Shown piece by piece: positions 1-5,987 of a DNA stretch of 6,083 nt. A program made the translations under genes and the position numbers. The number at the start of each line of letters is the position of its first letter. The first letter of the stretch is position 1. This stretch comes from Spirochaetaceae bacterium (lineage in GTDB: Bacteria > Spirochaetota > Spirochaetia > Treponematales > Breznakiellaceae). The stretch spans positions 1 through 6,083 of the forward strand of contig JAITRV010000121.1 in assembly GCA_031288215.1 (NCBI GenBank). The letters run 5' to 3'. The notes beneath the pieces are model-generated. The model had not been told where the DNA came from, did not search any database, and was given only the letters and a program-made list of their open reading frames with translations.

Positions 1-208
1 TGCATTTACTTTTTTTCATACTTTTTTATGAGATAATCGTCTTGGTACCTTGATTACTCCCAATGACTCGATAGATCCAAAGAAATTTAACCACGGACCA
101 AACGAACCACACGGACAAACGCATGAATTTCAAACAACAGCGGACCATAGGTCCGACGTGTTGGTCCGTGTGTGTCCGTGGTTCTTCTTCTTTTTTTGAG
201 TAAATGCA
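1..208. repeat. Nested inverted-repeat element, possible small non-coding mobile repeat
   Basis: The outer ends form a perfect 10-bp inverted repeat: TGCATTTACT at 1-10 and AGTAAATGCA at 199-208. Inside is a second, two-part inverted repeat: AACCACGGAC (89-98) pairs with GTCCGTGGTT (174-183), and CACACGGAC (108-116) pairs with GTCCGTGTG (164-172). The centre holds the hairpin at 141-155. The inner arms are loosely periodic, built from ACGGAC/ACGAAC units about 9-10 bp apart. T-runs occur at 10-16 and 191-197. No credible coding sequence is present. The structure resembles a MITE-like or REP-like intergenic repeat, but the window begins exactly at the left end, so the element may extend further and no target duplication can be tested. 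The pairing is seen directly; the mobile-repeat reading is inference. Confidence 0.45.
141..155. repeat. Short hairpin CGGACC-ATA-GGTCCG
   Basis: A perfect 6-bp stem with a 3-nt loop sits at the centre of the nested inverted repeat. The same GGACC-N3-GGTCC core recurs at 447-459, and a weaker form (GGAC-CGGA-GTCC) at 6047-6058. No T-tract follows, so it is not a convincing intrinsic terminator. It is best read as the palindromic core of a dispersed repeat. Confidence 0.5.
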
Positions 209-312
209 GGAGCCCTGCTCCCTCCTCCCCCGGCTTCTTGCCCCCGGTAAGCCTCCACTACAGCCGGCCAAGGCAGCCTCATCCGGCAGCCGTACCCGCC
301 CCCACGCGGAAA
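209..312. other. GC-rich non-coding spacer
   Basis: Base composition changes abruptly here, from AT-rich or balanced DNA before about 205 to C-rich top-strand sequence. The only structure found is a small hairpin, GGAGC-CCT-GCTCC, at 209-221. Open frames crossing it on either strand have no ribosome binding site and low-complexity Pro/Ala/Gly/Arg products, so I call no gene. It may belong to the same repeat cluster as its neighbours. Confidence 0.4.
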
Positions 313-528
313 GGCACGGCAGAGGCAGCGCCGCCGGGGGCCGGGGGCGGGCCCACAGCGGTTCATTATAGCGACTTACCATAAGGCCCAAACGCCTCAG
401 CCGGTAAACGCATAGTTAAGTACAATAAAAGCGTTGATCCCGGGAAGGACCGAAGGTCCTCAGTTGTCGTCTATCTGAACCGCGGTGGGCCCGCCCCCGG
501 CCCCCGGCGGCGCTGCCTCTGCCGTGCC
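313..528. repeat. Long near-perfect inverted repeat (53-bp arms, 110-bp centre)
   Basis: The left arm, 313-365, is the reverse complement of the right arm, 476-528, at 52 of 53 positions; the only mismatch is A357 opposite G484. The arms are very GC-rich (CGCCGCCGGGGGCC type), while the 110-bp centre (366-475) has near-average composition and contains the hairpin at 446-460. Pairing stops at both outer ends, with no obvious flanking target duplication. The centre encodes nothing credible. Transcribed RNA would fold into an extremely stable stem, which could block read-through from upstream into alaS. As DNA, the arms could support cruciform extrusion or inversion of the centre by homologous recombination. 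The repeat is certain from the bases; its function is not known. Confidence 0.93.
446..460. repeat. Short hairpin AGGACC-GAA-GGTCCT
   Basis: A perfect 6-bp stem with a GAA loop lies inside the centre of the long inverted repeat. Its core GGACCGAAGGTCC matches the design of the hairpin at 141-155. It is preceded by AAACGCAT (406-413) and ACAAT (422-426), blocks that also precede the hairpin at 141-155, so it looks like the end of a dispersed repeat unit. No T-tract follows. Confidence 0.5.
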
Positions 529-541
529 GCAAGAATTCCTC

Positions 542-570
542 TTGTCACGATGTGTCTTTTGCTGTATACT
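542..570 (+). promoter_or_regulatory. Sigma-70-type promoter of alaS, predicted leaderless
   Basis: TTGTCA (542-547) matches the -35 consensus TTGACA at 5 of 6 positions. TATACT (565-570) matches the -10 consensus TATAAT at 5 of 6. The spacer is exactly 17 bp. The expected transcription start, 7 to 9 bases after the -10 element, falls at 577-579; A579 is the first base of the chosen alaS start codon and the first purine. The predicted mRNA is therefore leaderless or has one or two leader bases, which fits the absence of a Shine-Dalgarno sequence before this ATG. The promoter starts 13 bp after the end of the long inverted repeat. The element match is seen; activity is inferred. Confidence 0.7.
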
Positions 571-578
571 TCTTCCCT

Positions 579-2363
579 ATGAACGCCAACGAACTCCGCT
601 CCAAGTATATAGATTTTTTTGTGTCCAAAGGCCATGTTCGGATTGAAGGCAAATCCCTGCTTCCTGAAAATGATCCAACCGTGCTCTTTACCACCGCGGG
701 GATGCACCCCCTGGTGCCCTATCTCCTGGGGGAACCCCATCCTGCGGGGAAGCGGCTGGTGGATTATCAGAAGTGCATCCGGACCGGGGATATCGACGCC
801 GTGGGGGACCCCAGCCACCTCACCTTCTTCGAGATGCTGGGGAACTGGTCCCTGGGGGATTACTTCAAGGACGGGGCCATCGAGATGAGCTTTGAATTTC
901 TCACCTCCCCCCAATGGCTGGGGATACCGGTGGAAAAGATCGGCGTAACGGTCTTCGCCGGGGAAGCGGGGATTCCCCGGGACGAAGAGGCCGCGGCGGC
1001 CTGGCGGCGGATGGGGATTCCCGAGGAACGGATCCGCTACCTGGGGAGGGAAGACAACTGGTGGGGTCCCGCGGGAACCACGGGCCCCTGCGGGCCGGAC
1101 TCGGAAATGTTCATTGACATGGGCCATGAGCCCTGCGGGAGCGACTGCGGGCCGGGCTGCCCCTGCGGGAAGTGGCTGGAAGTGTGGAACGACGTGTTCA
1201 TGCAGTACAACAAGAACGCCCAGGGGGAGTACCTGCCCCTGGAACGGACCTGTGTGGATACGGGGATGGGGATAGAACGGACCGTCACCATCATGAACGG
1301 CAAGAAATCGGTCTACGATACGGAGATCTTCGCCCCCATCATCGCCGCGGTGGAAAAGGCCTCGGGATACGTCTACGGGACCGACGCCGGCAAGGACCGG
1401 TCGGTACGGATCATCTGCGACCATGTACGGTCCGCGACCTTTATCCTGGGGGACCCCAAGGCGGTAAGCCCCTCCAATGTCGGGGCGGGCTATGTCCTGC
1501 GGCGCCTCGTCCGCCGGGCGGTGCGGCATAGCCGCAAACTCGGGATGGAGGGCCTCCTCTCCCCCATCGCCCGGTCGGTGGTGGAAAAATTTGCCGGCCC
1601 CTACCCGGAACTGGTCGAAAATTCGCCCTTCATTATGGAAGAATTCGACCGGGAGGGGGAAAAATTCCTGGAAACCCTCCAGAAGGGGGAGCACGAATTC
1701 CAGAAACTCCTCCCCAGCCTCAAAAAGGATCCCCGGGGGATCATGTCCGGGAGGCTTGCCTTCAAACTCTACGATACCTACGGCTTTCCCATCGAGATCA
1801 CCGAGGAGTTGGCCGCCGAGCAGGCCCTCAAGGTGAACCGGGAGGAATTCGACGAGGCCTTTAAGAAGCACCAGGACCTCTCCCGGGCGGGGGGCAGCCA
1901 GATCTTCAAGGGGGGCCTGGGGGACCAGGGGGAAATGGCGGTCAAATACCACACCGCCACCCACCTCCTCCACAAGGCCCTCAAGATGGTTCTGGGGGAC
2001 CACGTGGCCCAGCGGGGATCCAACATCACTGCGGAACGGATGCGGTTCGACTTTTCCCATGGCGGGCCCATGAAGGACGAGGAACTGCGCCGGGTGGAAG
2101 CCATCGTCAACGAGCAGATCCGGCGGGATCTCCCGGTTACCATGGAGGTGATGAGCCTGGAAGCGGCCAAGGAAAGCGGGGCCATCGCCCTCTTTGGGGA
2201 GAAGTACGAATCCCAGGTCAAGGTCTATACCATGGGGGATTTTTCCCGGGAAGTCTGCGGGGGCCCCCATGTGGAACATACCGGGGTCCTGGGGGCCTTC
2301 ACGATCCAAAAGGAACAATCCTCCTCCGCAGGCATCCGGCGGATCCGGGCGGTCTTAACATAA
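579..2363 (+). CDS. alaS: Alanyl-tRNA synthetase, minimal spirochaete-type form
   Basis: This cytoplasmic class II synthetase (594 aa) charges tRNA-Ala with alanine using ATP and should hydrolyse mischarged Ser- or Gly-tRNA-Ala. The catalytic core holds QKCIR (64-68) and motif 2 with TFFEMLGNWSLGDYFK (82-97). Motif 3 is GAGYVLRRLVRRAVRH (302-317), with Ala where GRG is usual. The editing domain has both metal-binding halves, HTATH (H458, H462) and CGGPH (C560, H564). Two parts of the usual roughly 870-residue enzyme are missing: the beta-barrel of about 100 residues that normally separates the helical tRNA-binding region from the editing domain (here only a short linker, about 434-452), and the whole coiled-coil and C-Ala region after IRRIRAV. 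I know this reduced form from Borrelia and Treponema, so it is not a local truncation. I chose ATG 579 because homology starts at MNANELRSKY; the in-frame GTG at 552 lies within the promoter. Confidence 0.97.
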   Translation: MNANELRSKYIDFFVSKGHVRIEGKSLLPENDPTVLFTTAGMHPLVPYLLGEPHPAGKRLVDYQKCIRTGDIDAVGDPSHLTFFEMLGNWSLGDYFKDGAIEMSFEFLTSPQWLGIPVEKIGVTVFAGEAGIPRDEEAAAAWRRMGIPEERIRYLGREDNWWGPAGTTGPCGPDSEMFIDMGHEPCGSDCGPGCPCGKWLEVWNDVFMQYNKNAQGEYLPLERTCVDTGMGIERTVTIMNGKKSVYDTEIFAPIIAAVEKASGYVYGTDAGKDRSVRIICDHVRSATFILGDPKAVSPSNVGAGYVLRRLVRRAVRHSRKLGMEGLLSPIARSVVEKFAGPYPELVENSPFIMEEFDREGEKFLETLQKGEHEFQKLLPSLKKDPRGIMSGRLAFKLYDTYGFPIEITEELAAEQALKVNREEFDEAFKKHQDLSRAGGSQIFKGGLGDQGEMAVKYHTATHLLHKALKMVLGDHVAQRGSNITAERMRFDFSHGGPMKDEELRRVEAIVNEQIRRDLPVTMEVMSLEAAKESGAIALFGEKYESQVKVYTMGDFSREVCGGPHVEHTGVLGAFTIQKEQSSSAGIRRIRAVLT

Positions 2364-2378
2364 GCCGGATGCCCCGGC
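2364..2378 (+). other. Small stem-loop right after the alaS stop
   Basis: GCCGG (2364-2368) pairs perfectly with CCGGC (2374-2378) around a 5-nt loop, starting at the base after the stop codon. No T-tract follows, so it is not a standard Rho-independent terminator. It might stabilise the 3' end or be a chance GC-rich palindrome. Confidence 0.3.
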
Positions 2379-2438
2379 CCCTGATCGGCGGACGGCCTCC
2401 TTGAATTACCTTACGCGTGCATTACTTTGCTATTCTTT

Positions 2439-2468
2439 CCTTATTACTCCTTATTACTCCTTATTACC
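2439..2468. repeat. Three tandem 10-bp repeats (CCTTATTACT)
   Basis: CCTTATTACT occurs at 2439-2448 and 2449-2458, and as CCTTATTACC at 2459-2468. The 10-bp period is close to one DNA helical turn. The array lies in the 176-bp gap between alaS and the three-gene cluster, 72 bp before the next start codon, in an AT-rich stretch where a promoter would be expected. -10-like hexamers follow (TATAGA 2469-2474, TATAGT 2495-2500), but neither has a good -35 element at the right distance, so I call no promoter. A similar TGATTACTCC is at 51-60. Confidence 0.6.
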
Positions 2469-2527
2469 TATAGAAAAATGTAACGGAAATGGGCTATAGT
2501 TATTTTATGATCGAAGGGATAAAATCC

Positions 2528-2533
2528 AAGGGG
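2528..2533 (+). promoter_or_regulatory. Ribosome binding site that decides the next start
   Basis: AAGGGG lies 6 nt before ATG 2540 and is the clearest Shine-Dalgarno-like sequence in the window. It favours 2540 over the in-frame ATGs at 2489 and 2507. A near copy of the segment (AAGGGATAAAA beside AAGGGGATAAAA) sits directly upstream, giving a small imperfect direct repeat. Confidence 0.6.
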
Positions 2534-2539
2534 ATAAAA

Positions 2540-3604
2540 ATGAAGCGCTTATTATATAGCGGGGTGTTGTTACTTATTATAGCGGAAGCGGGTTTCAGCC
2601 AAACGGATCTCCAACCTATCGCCATGGTTAACCTCATCAGGAGCGAACCGATCACGGTTAAACAACTGCGGATCGAAGCGGATAAATACGAGGCCGGCAA
2701 GACCCTGCCAAACGACGAAAAGCGGCGGGTCCGGCTGGAGATCCTGAACGGGTTGATCAACGAGCGGATCATCCTCCAGGCGGCGGAACAGGAGCGGATC
2801 AGCGTGACGGATAACGAAGTGAATGCGTATATCCAGCAGCTGCGGGGGTCCCTCACCGAATCCGTGGGCAGAGCGGTGACGGACGCGGAATTCGCCACCC
2901 TCCTCCGGGGGCAGACGGGGATGGATCTTCCCAGTTACCGGGAACAGGTCCGCAAACAACTCATCGGCCAGCGCTACCTTGAGCTTAAGCGGCCGAACCT
3001 CAGAACCTCCGTCGCCACCCCCACGGAGGCGGAGATCCTCAGCACCTATAACCTCTACAAGACCCAGTTTGTACAGCCCGATACGGTACGGTTTTCCTAT
3101 ATTCAGATCCCCGTGCGGCCCAATGCCCCGGCGGCGGATAAAAATCAGGCCCGGGAAGCGGCGGACCGCCTGCACCGGGAAATCGGCTCCAATGCCGCCA
3201 AATTTGACGAAGCGGTTATCCGGGGGCGGACCCCAAACCAGGGTTATAACTCCCGGGAAGGGGAATACCTCCCGAGAAACCCGGATTTGTTGGGTTCCGT
3301 GGGGCAGGAATTACTGGATGTCGCCTTTACCCTGCCCCAGGGGGCGATTTCCAAGGTTATTGAAACCCCCCAGGGGTTTCTGATTATCAAAGTTACCGGA
3401 AGCTATGAAATGAAGACCCTCACCTTGAACGATGTCCTCTTACAACCGGGCCCTCCCATGACCGTGCGGGAGCAGATCGCCGGGACCCTCGCCCAAAGGA
3501 GGATACAGGAAGCGATGACGAAGGCACAACAGGAAATCATCACCGAACTTCGGGGAAGAAGTAATGCTTTCCGGATTTTCGAAAACCTCCTTTTGAGTTG
3601 GTAA
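2540..3604 (+). CDS. Exported SurA/PpiC-like peptidyl-prolyl isomerase family protein
   Basis: This 354-residue protein is predicted to be periplasmic and to act as a chaperone or foldase for envelope proteins. The N-terminus MKRLLYSGVLLLIIAEAGFSQ is a typical signal peptide, probably cut after AEA (17) or GFS (20); no lipobox Cys is present. Residues about 24-170 form a helical SurA-N-like region, with LEILNGLINERIILQAAE (66-83) as its signature, and TEAEILSTYNLYKTQF (162-177) leads into the next domain. A parvulin/PpiC-like domain spans about 181-288 and includes FDEAVIRGR, LLDVAFTLPQGAISKVIETPQGFLIIKV and a Gly-rich middle. Both histidines usual in parvulin active sites appear replaced, by Y187 (SYIQI) and L281 (GFLIIK), so isomerase activity is doubtful. 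The C-terminal part (290-354) is helical. It resembles T. pallidum TP1016 (Tpn39b) by position and type, from memory. nusB starts 3 bp after its stop. Confidence 0.85.
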   Translation: MKRLLYSGVLLLIIAEAGFSQTDLQPIAMVNLIRSEPITVKQLRIEADKYEAGKTLPNDEKRRVRLEILNGLINERIILQAAEQERISVTDNEVNAYIQQLRGSLTESVGRAVTDAEFATLLRGQTGMDLPSYREQVRKQLIGQRYLELKRPNLRTSVATPTEAEILSTYNLYKTQFVQPDTVRFSYIQIPVRPNAPAADKNQAREAADRLHREIGSNAAKFDEAVIRGRTPNQGYNSREGEYLPRNPDLLGSVGQELLDVAFTLPQGAISKVIETPQGFLIIKVTGSYEMKTLTLNDVLLQPGPPMTVREQIAGTLAQRRIQEAMTKAQQEIITELRGRSNAFRIFENLLLSW

Positions 3605-3607
3605 ACC

Positions 3608-4243
3608 ATGCCGGCCCGCAGAAAAGGACGGATCCTGGCCTTCCAGACCTTGTACTCCTGGGAGGCCGCTAACCGGCTGTACCGCGCGGTTACGGACCGG
3701 GCAGGGGGATCAGGCCGGGCAGGGGGGCCGGGCCGAGGCAGGGGGCCGGGCCGGGCCGGGTGGCCGGATCGAGGCAGGGGATCAGGCCGGGCCGGAGGGG
3801 CAGGCCAGGCTGGGGCCCAGGCCGCTTTGGTCACCGGCTCCCCGGAAAAGCCGGCGGGCCTTCCGGAACTCTTGGAGTTCTCCTGGCTGGAAACCGACCG
3901 TGCCCCGGAGATCCTCGATTTTTCCCGGCTTTTGATCCGGGGAACCATAGAAAATATCGGCGAGGTGGATGCCATGATCTGCGCGCACCTTAAAAACTGG
4001 GACTTTTCCCGGATTAACGAGGTGGACCTGGCAATTCTCAGGATAAGTACCTATACCCTCATGTACCAGCGCGACGCCTCCCCCACCGTCGTCATTAGCG
4101 AGGCCATAGGAATTTGTCAGGAATACGGTACCGATGAATCCTTCCGCTTCGTGAACGGGGTCCTCGATAGTATCCGAAGGACCCTCAAGCAAAAGGCCCT
4201 CCCGGCTGCACAGGAATGCGCCGCCGGGCCCGGGCCGAAATAG
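3608..4243 (+). CDS. nusB: Transcription antitermination factor NusB with a Gly/Arg-rich insertion
   Basis: NusB binds boxA RNA with S10 (NusE) and helps RNA polymerase read through rRNA operons. The first helix is clear: RRKGRILAFQTLYSWE (4-19), with the basic N-terminus expected for RNA binding. The rest of the fold resumes near 88-95 with LLEFSWLE and runs through FSRLLIRGTIENIGEVD, then EVDLAILRISTYTLMY. It ends with the family signature ISEAIGICQEYG...SFRFVNGVLDSI. The length is 211 aa, against about 130-160 for typical NusB. The excess is mostly one block between helices 1 and 2: residues about 31-73 are almost only Gly, Arg, Ala and Pro, encoded by tandem repeats, followed by a less biased stretch (74-87). 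The core itself looks intact and in frame. No strong Shine-Dalgarno precedes ATG 3608; with a 3-bp gap to the upstream stop, translational coupling is likely. Confidence 0.93.
   Translation: MPARRKGRILAFQTLYSWEAANRLYRAVTDRAGGSGRAGGPGRGRGPGRAGWPDRGRGSGRAGGAGQAGAQAALVTGSPEKPAGLPELLEFSWLETDRAPEILDFSRLLIRGTIENIGEVDAMICAHLKNWDFSRINEVDLAILRISTYTLMYQRDASPTVVISEAIGICQEYGTDESFRFVNGVLDSIRRTLKQKALPAAQECAAGPGPK
3700..3810. repeat. Three imperfect ~36-bp tandem repeats inside nusB
   Basis: Each unit starts GGCAGGGG, at 3700, 3737 and 3773, giving periods of 37 and 36 bp. Units 1 and 3 share a stretch of about 20 bp (3700-3720 and 3773-3792) that differs by one G insertion; unit 2 replaces its middle with repeated CCGGG. 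The one-base length difference shifts the reading frame between units 1 and 2, yet every frame reads as open Gly/Arg/Ala/Pro. The third unit decays after about 3800. Within unit 2, 3741-3760 is four G-runs separated by CC. This is slippage-prone DNA, and base composition here is more extreme than in the rest of the gene. Confidence 0.8.
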
Positions 4244-4250
4244 GGCTCCT

Positions 4251-5987
4251 ATGGCTCCTCTGCGGAAAACCCGGACCCCGGCGGCCCCCGCGCAATCACG
4301 GGTCCCGGGCGTCCTTAAATCGGCCTGCATCCTGGGGCTTATCGCCGCCCTGGGGCTCCTGGGCTGCATAACCCTTCTGAGCAGCGTCCTGGCCGGCTGG
4401 AGGCCCCCCTTCGGGATGGTTCCCTTCGGCGCTCCCCCCCCGGAGGACGAGTTAGGCCGGCTGCTGGCGGACTTTGACCACGGGCTCTCCGCCCGGGGGG
4501 TTTCTCCGCAGGCGCTGAACCGCCTCCTGGACCGGCTTGAGAAAAGGGCCCTCAGCGTGGAGTCCCAGCTCTCGATCCTCAAACGCCGGCGGAACCTCAT
4601 CCGCTCCTCCCTCCCGGAAACCGCCGATACCTTTAAGGCCGCCTACCTCGCCGCGGCGAAACGGGCCGCCGCCTCCTTCCCCTCCTCCGAACCCCTGGCG
4701 GCGCTCGCCGCGGAGGCCCTGGTGCTTCGGGACGGCGGGGAGGGAGATCCCCAGGCCCTGGAAGGCTACCTCTCCCGGCTCTCCGACGACCGCTTCCTGC
4801 CCCTGACGGTAAGCCTCGCGATCCTCTCCGGAAATATGGCGGACCCCCGGAAGGCCGCCGCCCTTCCCCTGGGAGATTCCCGCCTCGCCTCGGTCAGTTC
4901 CCTGCTTTCGGGAAAGGAATGGGAACAATTCCTGGTAAACCGGGCCCTCCTCCGGCTGCTGAGGGGAGACATCCCAGGCAGTACCGCCCTCCTCAGATCC
5001 GCAATGGCGGGAACGGGGAACCACCCGTTGCCGGAAACCCTCCGGTTTGCCGCGGAATTCTTCTACGACTTCGATGACCCCCTCCGGGCGGCGGAGATCT
5101 TCTCCCGTCTTCCCGGGGAAGAAAACCTGGTCCGCCAGGCGGACGCCCTGTGGCTTTCGGGCAGGACAGGAGCCGCCCGGAATATATGGCTGGCTCTGAG
5201 GAATACCGCGTCCCTCCCGGACCATGCCCTTCGGAGCTTCTACAACCTGGCCTCCACCACGAAAGACCCCGGGGAAAAGATCGCCGATCTGGAACGGTTT
5301 TTCACGGAGCGGCAGCGGGAAGGTTCCGCGGACACCGGCCCGGATCTCAGCTACGGCATCATCGCCTATACCCGGCTTCTGGACACGTCCCGGGCCGTCG
5401 GAATCCTGGAAGCCCAGGACCGGAGGAACGACAGCCTTATGGACCTGGAACTCCTCCGGCGGCGGCAGGAATTTTTGAGCATCGACCGAACCGTGGCGGA
5501 ACTGTGGCTGCTCCTGGACCGCCACGGCGAGGACGGGCGGCTCTACCAATGGGGGGCCTATTACTTTGACCGGCAGAAACGGTACCAGGAGACCGCTTTT
5601 CTGTTCCAAACCGCCGCTTTCAACCATATCGACGAGTCCTGGATGCGGCTGAACAACGCCATCCGGCATATCCGGGAGGGCCGGCTGGATGAGGGGGAAC
5701 TGATCCTGCGGAATATGCCCATCCAAACCGGGGCCTGGCAGATAAGCGCCAACATCGGCCGGGTCCTGGAAGCCCGCCGTTCCTACGCCGCCGCCCTGGA
5801 ATACTATGAAATCGCCGCTTCCCTGGTGAAGAACAACAAGAACGCCGCCCTGGTGCAGCTCCGAATCGCCCGGTGCCTCCGGGCCCTGGACCGCCCCGCC
5901 GGAATCCGCCGGGTCCTGGAATACGCCGCCGCCCTGGACCCGGAAAACCTCACCGTCAGGCTGGAACTCCGCCGCCTGGAGGGCTAG
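4251..5987 (+). CDS. Membrane-anchored TPR-like helical repeat protein
   Basis: I do not recognise a named family. The 578-residue product has a basic N-terminus (RKTR...SR, 5-17), then one hydrophobic segment, about 25-48 (ACILGLIAALGLLGCITLLSSVLAG), fitting a signal anchor with the rest outside the cytoplasmic membrane. C39 sits in a lipobox-like LLGC, but hydrophobicity continues beyond it, so a lipoprotein is less likely. A Pro-rich linker (52-64) is followed by charged helices (about 85-118) and then Ala/Leu-rich helical pairs. TPR-type pairs are clearest from about 434 to the end, for example YQETAFLFQTAAFN, then RSYAAALEYYEIAASL, then NAALVQLRIARCLRALDRPAGIRRVLEYAAALDPEN. The protein is probably a scaffold in the envelope; partners are unknown. 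It starts 7 bp after nusB stops, with only AGGG (4242-4245) as a possible ribosome binding site, and is probably co-transcribed. Base composition matches the neighbours. Confidence 0.8.
   Translation: MAPLRKTRTPAAPAQSRVPGVLKSACILGLIAALGLLGCITLLSSVLAGWRPPFGMVPFGAPPPEDELGRLLADFDHGLSARGVSPQALNRLLDRLEKRALSVESQLSILKRRRNLIRSSLPETADTFKAAYLAAAKRAAASFPSSEPLAALAAEALVLRDGGEGDPQALEGYLSRLSDDRFLPLTVSLAILSGNMADPRKAAALPLGDSRLASVSSLLSGKEWEQFLVNRALLRLLRGDIPGSTALLRSAMAGTGNHPLPETLRFAAEFFYDFDDPLRAAEIFSRLPGEENLVRQADALWLSGRTGAARNIWLALRNTASLPDHALRSFYNLASTTKDPGEKIADLERFFTERQREGSADTGPDLSYGIIAYTRLLDTSRAVGILEAQDRRNDSLMDLELLRRRQEFLSIDRTVAELWLLLDRHGEDGRLYQWGAYYFDRQKRYQETAFLFQTAAFNHIDESWMRLNNAIRHIREGRLDEGELILRNMPIQTGAWQISANIGRVLEARRSYAAALEYYEIAASLVKNNKNAALVQLRIARCLRALDRPAGIRRVLEYAAALDPENLTVRLELRRLEG

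Noticed and set aside
89..183. CRISPR array, suggested by repeated ACGGAC units
   Set aside because: The units are short, degenerate and inverted across a centre, with no uniform repeats or unique spacers and no cas genes.
172..384. Plus-strand GTG-started open frame of 70 codons with a hydrophobic start
   Set aside because: The hydrophobic start comes from a C/T-rich tract, and the rest is Pro/Ala-rich repeat DNA ending in the inverted-repeat arm. No Shine-Dalgarno sequence.
26..391. Minus-strand open frame of 121 codons across the upstream repeats
   Set aside because: It runs through both inverted-repeat structures, has low-complexity content and no ribosome binding site or homology that I recognise.
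552..578. Alternative GTG start of alaS at 552
   Set aside because: The nine extra residues do not match the family, and this start would lie upstream of the predicted transcription start, between the -35 and -10 elements.
366..578. T-box or other amino-acid-sensing leader before alaS
   Set aside because: No T-box signature was seen, and the predicted promoter leaves essentially no 5' UTR.
471..2318. Very long open frame (615 codons) on the minus strand opposite alaS
   Set aside because: It lies almost wholly antisense to a certain gene, in GC-rich DNA where third-position bias removes antisense stops. The product is Gly/Pro/His-rich with no recognisable domain.
2364..2410. Intrinsic terminator of alaS
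   Set aside because: A 5-bp stem is present, but no T-tract follows it, so evidence is insufficient.
2489..2539. Upstream ATG (2489) for the exported protein
   Set aside because: It adds 17 residues before an otherwise perfect signal peptide, and the best ribosome binding site serves ATG 2540.
3698..3826. Frameshift or sequencing error creating the Gly/Arg-rich block in nusB
   Set aside because: Both the N-terminal and C-terminal NusB signatures are in the same frame and no stop occurs. The repeat structure explains the extra sequence, though a local assembly error in repeat number cannot be excluded.
4452..5726. Long minus-strand open frame (424 codons) opposite the TPR-like gene
   Set aside because: Same effect of GC-rich codon use; Gly/Pro/Arg-rich product, no start signals, fully antisense to a better-supported gene.
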